From: an uncultured Clostridia bacterium
GTDB lineage: Bacteria; Bacillota_A; Clostridia; Christensenellales; Aristaeellaceae
Direction: 5' to 3'
DNA: 8,362 nucleotides
NCBI GenBank assembly: GCA_947165745.1
Contig: CAMVBO010000056.1
Location: 1-8,362 of the forward strand
Shown here one piece after another: positions 4,292-8,362 of the stretch. The translations under genes were made by a program, and so were the position numbers. The notes below the pieces were generated by a model. It made no database searches. It was not told where the DNA came from and saw only the letters and a program-made list of their open reading frames with translations. The first letter of the stretch is position 1; each line of letters begins with the position of its first letter.

Positions 4292-6853
4292 GTGCCCGCG
4301 CTGATGCTGCCCATCATCCGAACCATCGACCCGGAAGCCGACGTGGCGCGGCTTTCGGTGTACACCAAGCTGCGCGGCTTCGTCGCCGTGGTGGCCCTCG
4401 CCCCCGTCGCGCCCGGCATCGGACGGGCGACGGTGGACGGCACGGCCATCTCCCGCTGGGAATGTGTGAAGGTCCGGGGCGTCCATATGGTGCTCATCCC
4501 CGTGGGCGAGGTGGCCCGGGAGCACGGGCGGCGCTATCGCGTCACGCTGGAGGGCTTCGAGACGCCCACGGGCGGGCGCTTCCCCCGCTGCGCGTTCTGG
4601 GTGCGCACACAGCCGCGGCGGGAGCGCGCGCCGGAACACGCCCGGCGGGACGAAGCCGCGCTGGAGGCCGTCCGGGAGGGGCTTGTGCTGCTGAAAAACG
4701 AAGGCGGCGTCCTGCCGCTGAAGCCCGACGAAGTGCTCAACTGCCTTGGCCCTGGCCAGCACCGCTGGCGCTTCGCCACGGCGGGCTCTGCGGCCATCAA
4801 TCCGCGCTGGCGGCCCGGTTTTCACCGGGCCACGCTGGAGCACAGCCATTTCACCATCAACGACGAGCTTTCCGACTTCTACCGGCAGCGCCGCGGCGAC
4901 GTGCCGGACGACGCCGCGCTCCAGCGCGCCCGCGCGTTGAGCGATGCCGCGCTGGTGTTCATCGATCGCCCCTCAGGAGAGATGATCGACAACCGGTCCG
5001 TTCCGGGCGAATACGATCTGACTGAGGGCGAGCTGGCCATGCTCCGCGCGGCCCGCGCCCACTTCAATAAACTGATCGTGATCCTGAACACCGGCTATCC
5101 CATCGGCATGGCGTGGATGAAGCAAGTCGAGCCGGATGCCGTGGTGTGGGCCGGCTTCGGCGGCATGCTGTCGGCCTGGGCGCTGGTAGAGCTGCTGGAC
5201 GGCCGGCTGAACCCCTCCGGCCACCTGCCGGACACCTGGGCCTGGACCCTCGACGACAACCCGGTCAGCCGCAACTACCCGGCGCTGGGCGCGGGCGACG
5301 GCTACGTCCACGAGGATTCCATAGGCGTTCGGGTGTACTACGAGGAGGACGTGTACCTGGGCTATCGCTTCTTTGACACCTTCGGCGTGCCCGTGGCCTT
5401 TCCCTTTGGCCACGGCCTCAGCTACACCCGCTTCACCCTTTCGCCCATCGGCCTGGAGAGGGCTGACGGCGCGGTGTCCCTGCGGGTGCGGGTCAAAAAC
5501 GTGGGCCAGGCTGCCGGCAAGTGCGTCGTCCAGCTTTACGCCGGGCTGCCTGAAGGCCGGCTGGAAAAGCCCGCCCGGGTGCTGGCGGACTTCGGCAAGA
5601 CGGCGTCCCTCGCCCCCGGCGAATCGGAGGAGCTGATCCTCCAGGCGCGCTTTGAAGACATCGCCAGCTTCGACGAATCCCGCTCTGCCTGGGTGCTGGA
5701 GGCCGGGACTTATGAATTCAGCGTGGGCGAAAGTCTGGCTGCGCGCGTCCCCTGCGGCACCCTGCGTCTGGAGGCGCGGGTGCTGCGCGCGGTTGAGGCG
5801 CTCGGCGCGCCGATGGAGGCCTTCAAGCGGCTGACCCGGCGGGACCGCAGCGTGGACGGGACCCGTTCAAGGATCGTGCCCCTGGGCGACCAGATCGCCG
5901 TGCCCGCGCCCCGCGTCTACCCGGACGCGCCCGTCACCGCCAAATCCAAGGCGCGGATCCTCTGGCCCCAGGTCGCGCAGGACCCCGGTCTGCTGCCGGA
6001 ATTCGTGTCCCGGCTTTCGCTGTGGGCGCTGTGCCGTCTGACCGTGTGCGCCGGCATGCGCCAGATGCCCTGGCAGGACGGCGCGGCGGGCTACACGCCC
6101 CGAATGTGCAGGTACGCCCTCCCCTCCTTCGCGGTATCGGACGCCGGCGCGGGGCTGAACCTGCGCGAGCCCGCCACAGGCTTTCCCTCCAGCAGCGTGC
6201 TCGCCGCCAGCTTCAACCGGCAGCTCGTCCGCAACGTGGGCCGGGTCATCGCCGAGGAGTGCCGCGAGCGCGGCATCGACATGCTGCTGGCCCCGGGCAT
6301 GAACCTGCACCGCAGCCCCCTCTGCGGCCGTCACCCGGAATACTTCTCCGAGGACCCGCTGCTGGCGGGCACGCTGGCCGGCTGGCAGGCGAAGGGCCTG
6401 CATGACGGCGGCGCGCTGTGCTGTTACAAGCATCTTTTCTGCAACAACGCGGAGCTGGGCCGCTTGGGCAGCCACAGTGTCGTGTCCCTGCAAGCGCTTC
6501 GGGAGCTGTACTTCAAGGTGTTTGAAATCGCCTTCCGGCAGGAGACCCCCGACGCCGTGATGACCTCCTATAACGCGCTGAACGGGCTGTATCCGGGTGA
6601 AAACGGCGCGCTGCTGAGCGGCCTCGTCCGGGGCGAATGGGGCTTCCGCGGCGCGGTGATGTCCGATTGGGGCAGCTATCGCACCGTCAGCGCCGTGGAG
6701 ATGGCGAAGGCCGGCAACGACTGGCTCACCCCCGGCGGGCCGCTGTGGGCCCTGCGTCTGTGGCGGGCCGCCCGGCGGGGCGAGATCACCCGGGCCCAGC
6801 TGGAGCGCAATGCCCGCGACCTGCTTCGCGGCTTCGGCAGGCTGACAGAATAG
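4292..6853 (+). CDS. Circularly permuted GH3 family beta-glycosidase
   Basis: This encodes about 853 residues. The two catalytic domains of glycoside hydrolase family 3 are in swapped order. An unassigned, probably beta-rich segment fills residues 1-115. The domain normally at the C-terminus comes next (about 122-375): it opens with REGLVLLKNEGGVLPL and closes with FPFGHGLSYTRF, and Glu230 in RPSGEM is the likely acid/base. A fibronectin-III-like domain follows (about 376-490), then a linker, then the TIM-barrel domain normally found first (about 570-850), with GMNLHRSP, EYFSEDP, Lys713-His714, and Asp792 in VMSDWGS as the nucleophile. The same order is known in Ruminococcus albus and Butyrivibrio fibrisolvens beta-glucosidases. 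There is no signal peptide, so it should hydrolyse imported oligosaccharides or glycosides in the cytoplasm; sugar specificity is undetermined. GTG 4292 was chosen because GAGG lies 8 bases before it; GTG 4283 overlaps that site. It has its own promoter and terminator, and no transporter is adjacent. Confidence 0.9.
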   Translation: MPALMLPIIRTIDPEADVARLSVYTKLRGFVAVVALAPVAPGIGRATVDGTAISRWECVKVRGVHMVLIPVGEVAREHGRRYRVTLEGFETPTGGRFPRCAFWVRTQPRRERAPEHARRDEAALEAVREGLVLLKNEGGVLPLKPDEVLNCLGPGQHRWRFATAGSAAINPRWRPGFHRATLEHSHFTINDELSDFYRQRRGDVPDDAALQRARALSDAALVFIDRPSGEMIDNRSVPGEYDLTEGELAMLRAARAHFNKLIVILNTGYPIGMAWMKQVEPDAVVWAGFGGMLSAWALVELLDGRLNPSGHLPDTWAWTLDDNPVSRNYPALGAGDGYVHEDSIGVRVYYEEDVYLGYRFFDTFGVPVAFPFGHGLSYTRFTLSPIGLERADGAVSLRVRVKNVGQAAGKCVVQLYAGLPEGRLEKPARVLADFGKTASLAPGESEELILQARFEDIASFDESRSAWVLEAGTYEFSVGESLAARVPCGTLRLEARVLRAVEALGAPMEAFKRLTRRDRSVDGTRSRIVPLGDQIAVPAPRVYPDAPVTAKSKARILWPQVAQDPGLLPEFVSRLSLWALCRLTVCAGMRQMPWQDGAAGYTPRMCRYALPSFAVSDAGAGLNLREPATGFPSSSVLAASFNRQLVRNVGRVIAEECRERGIDMLLAPGMNLHRSPLCGRHPEYFSEDPLLAGTLAGWQAKGLHDGGALCCYKHLFCNNAELGRLGSHSVVSLQALRELYFKVFEIAFRQETPDAVMTSYNALNGLYPGENGALLSGLVRGEWGFRGAVMSDWGSYRTVSAVEMAKAGNDWLTPGGPLWALRLWRAARRGEITRAQLERNARDLLRGFGRLTE

Positions 6854-6892
6854 AGCAGGGACGGCGACGCGCCGTCCCTGCTCCCTTTTGTT
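6853..6892 (+). terminator. Intrinsic terminator of the GH3 gene
   Basis: GAGCAGGGACGGCG (6853-6866) and CGCCGTCCCTGCTC (6870-6883) form a perfect 14-bp stem with an ACG loop, followed by CCTTTTGTT. The stem begins on the last base of the TAG stop. A second, weaker hairpin, TTCATCACG-TTTC-CGTGAAGAA (6891-6912, one mismatch), followed by CGTTTT may back it up. The converging pmbA operon ends at 6936, so the same stem could also stop minus-strand transcripts, although that side has no good U-tract. Confidence 0.88.
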
Positions 6893-6935
6893 CATCACGT
6901 TTCCGTGAAGAACCTCGTTTTATCGCATGTCCACT

Positions 6936-8318
6936 CTACTTTCCCGCCACGCTCAGCCGCTTCACCAACACACAGGGGCTGCCGAAGCAGCTGGCCCCGG
7001 GCGCGCGGAATTCCAGATCGCCGCCCACGGCCTCCACGTTTTCAAGCAACTCGTAGAAATTGCCCGCGATGGTGATCTGCGCCACCGCTTCGCACAGCTT
7101 TCCGCCGCGCACGGCAAAACCCTTCGCCGCCAGCGAGAAATCGCCGGTGATGGGGTTCGCGCCGGCGTGCATGCCCTGCAAATCGGTGATCAGCAGCCCG
7201 TCGCCCAGCTTCTCCAGCATCCCGTCAAAGTCCACGTCCGTGGGCTTGAAGTAGAAGTTCGTCGGCGCGATGCCCACGGTCGCCGCGTAGCCGGGCCGGC
7301 TGGCGTTGGCCGTGGTCTTCACGCCCTGCTTGGTCGCGGTCTTTAAGTTGTGCAGCAGCGTGTTCAGCCGGCCGCCCTCGATCACGGCCTTGGGCGCCGT
7401 GGCGACGCCCTCGCCGTCAAAGGGCGTGGAGGCCGCGCTGTCTTCCAGATGCGGGTTGTCCATGAGGGTCACGCACTCCGCCGCGACCGCCTCGCCCTCC
7501 CGGCCCTTGAGCCGAGAAAGGCCCCGCTGGGCGTTTTCGGCGGAGAACACGCCGGAGAACGTGGACAGCAGCGTCGCCGCCACGTCGTTTCTGAGCAGCA
7601 CGCGATACGCGCCGGAAGCCGCCTGCTCCGCGTTCAGGCCGTCCAGGGCCTCCTTCGCGGCGGCCTTCGCCACCTTTTCCAGGTCGATCTCCTCCGGCTT
7701 CATCGTGAAGAATATCTTGAAGCCGGTGTTCACCTTTTCCCCGTCGCGGGCCACGGCGGCCACGTATCCGCCCAGCAGGTTCACCCGGTTGGCGACGTCC
7801 AGCCCGCTGCCGTTCTTCAGCGCGCGGAAATCGCTGGAGGAGAATATGGCACAATCCTCCACCTGGGCGATGCGCGCGTCCTGCTGAAGGGTCAGCTTTT
7901 CCAGCTCCCTGGCCATCTCGATCTTCTGCGCGGCGGTGATTTCCTCCAACGCCGGATTGTACAGATTGAGCTGCGGATATGTCCCGTCGCCCTCATAAAT
8001 GAACTGTTCATCCTCGCTCTCCACCAGCGCGGCGTTCTCCAGCGCGCCGTCCAGCAGCTGGTCCACGGCGGCATCGTCCAGGATCTGCGTGGAGGCATAG
8101 CCCATCTTGCCGCTGTCGGTCAGCGTGCGAAAGCCCAGCCCGATGCTGTCGGCCACGTTGTAGCCGATGATCTCGCCGTCCTTCACCTGCACCTCAAAGC
8201 TGCTGCCTTCCTCATAGCAAATTTCGCTGCCCGCGCGGCGCAAGCCGCCGCCGGTCCGCTCCCGTTCCTCAATGCGGTCAAACAGCCGCTCAACAAACTC
8301 ATTTCTTTCCATGCTCAT
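6936..8318 (-). CDS. pmbA: TldE/PmbA-type metalloprotease subunit
   Basis: This encodes about 460 residues, the usual length of the TldD/PmbA family (PmbA is also called TldE). In E. coli, TldD and TldE form a heteromeric cytoplasmic protease that degrades unfolded peptides, trims microcin B17 and acts on the antitoxin CcdA. TldD carries the HExxxH zinc site and the TldE partner lacks it; no HExxxH occurs here, which supports the TldE assignment. Family features include the N-terminal 'FEVQVKDGEIIGYNVADSIGLGFR' pattern, the central GSGLDVAN and SASTPFDGEGVAT stretches, the glycine-rich PGYAATVGIAPTNFYF region, and the C-terminal GDFSLAAKGFAVRGGKLCEAV and TIAGNFYELL. Its ATG at 8318 overlaps the tldD stop as ATGA, suggesting translational coupling. 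A second in-frame ATG at 8312 has a better distance (9 bases) from GGAGG and may be the true start. No peptide substrate is encoded nearby, so a housekeeping quality-control role is likely. Confidence 0.93.
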   Translation of the reverse strand: MSMERNEFVERLFDRIEERERTGGGLRRAGSEICYEEGSSFEVQVKDGEIIGYNVADSIGLGFRTLTDSGKMGYASTQILDDAAVDQLLDGALENAALVESEDEQFIYEGDGTYPQLNLYNPALEEITAAQKIEMARELEKLTLQQDARIAQVEDCAIFSSSDFRALKNGSGLDVANRVNLLGGYVAAVARDGEKVNTGFKIFFTMKPEEIDLEKVAKAAAKEALDGLNAEQAASGAYRVLLRNDVAATLLSTFSGVFSAENAQRGLSRLKGREGEAVAAECVTLMDNPHLEDSAASTPFDGEGVATAPKAVIEGGRLNTLLHNLKTATKQGVKTTANASRPGYAATVGIAPTNFYFKPTDVDFDGMLEKLGDGLLITDLQGMHAGANPITGDFSLAAKGFAVRGGKLCEAVAQITIAGNFYELLENVEAVGGDLEFRAPGASCFGSPCVLVKRLSVAGK

Positions 8319-8362
8319 CGACCTCCCACCGTCATGTCGGTCACGCGAATCATCGGCTGGCC
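8315..8362 (-). CDS. tldD: TldD metalloprotease subunit, C-terminal end (partial)
   Basis: This is an open minus-strand frame entering from the right edge and ending with TGA at 8317-8315; its 15 residues are GQPMIRVTDMTVGGR. The ending 'GQP...V..MTVGG' is typical of TldD proteins, and the gene lies directly upstream of pmbA with a 4-base overlap, the expected operon order. The catalytic HExxxH lies outside the window. Only the tail is visible, but motif plus position make the call solid. Confidence 0.82.
   Translation of the reverse strand, partial: GQPMIRVTDMTVGGR

Noticed and set aside
4010..4849. A 279-codon minus-strand frame spanning the divergent promoter region
   Set aside because: It overlaps three better-supported features and has a low-complexity Ala/Gly/Arg/Pro-rich composition without motifs.
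4292..6853. Two fused or rearranged GH3 gene fragments caused by assembly error
   Set aside because: The frame is continuous over 853 codons with each domain present once and whole, and the same domain order is known in other bacteria.
5867..6898. A 343-codon minus-strand frame antisense to the GH3 barrel domain
   Set aside because: It is an antisense shadow that also runs through the strong terminator; the plus strand has the conserved GH3 motifs.

Overview
The window is a GC-rich stretch (roughly 60-65% GC by eye, except one AT-rich gene) of a bacterial chromosome. The gene families suggest an anaerobic, carbohydrate-using Firmicute of the Clostridia type: the tail of a phosphofructokinase of the kind common in Clostridia, a cytoplasmic circularly permuted GH3 glycosidase like those of Ruminococcus and Butyrivibrio, strong AGGAGG ribosome sites, and an uncharacterised radical SAM enzyme. 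The species cannot be named from the sequence.

Layout, left to right. Positions 3-152 hold the C-terminal end of a 6-phosphofructokinase (+). Positions 161-1138 form an island: an AT-rich gene of unknown function (352-1110, +) bracketed by copies of a hairpin repeat whose loop core is GGACGGTT. Two of the repeat units are REP-doublet-like inverted pairs with identical 18-base spacers (258-332 and 1065-1138), and the right-hand pair encodes the last 14 residues and the stop codon of the gene. Next come a radical SAM protein (1166-2290, +), a C/G-rich hairpin element (2308-2350), and an alpha/beta-hydrolase esterase (2446-3231, +). A 71-base inverted repeat of the 'CTGAGCGAAGCGAAGGATC' type (3248-3318) separates the esterase from a convergent, membrane-anchored glycerophosphodiester phosphodiesterase (3358-4176, -).

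That gene and the GH3 gene (4292-6853, +) are transcribed divergently from two well-formed sigma-A-type promoters whose -35 boxes overlap (4209-4259). The GH3 gene ends in a strong intrinsic terminator whose stem starts on the last base of its stop codon (6853-6892). Convergent to it lies the end of a tldD-pmbA operon (-): pmbA/tldE (6936-8318), preceded by the last 15 codons of tldD (8315-8362), with a 4-base ATGA overlap.

The genes are mostly single transcription units of general metabolism (glycolysis, ester and glycoside hydrolysis, phospholipid head-group turnover) and do not form one obvious pathway; tldD-pmbA is the only clear co-translated pair. The most unusual material is the repeat-bounded AT-rich gene, the uncharacterised radical SAM family, and the swapped domain order of the GH3 enzyme. 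I see no CRISPR array, tRNA, rRNA, transposase or phage gene, and no gene-free stretch over 300 bases.
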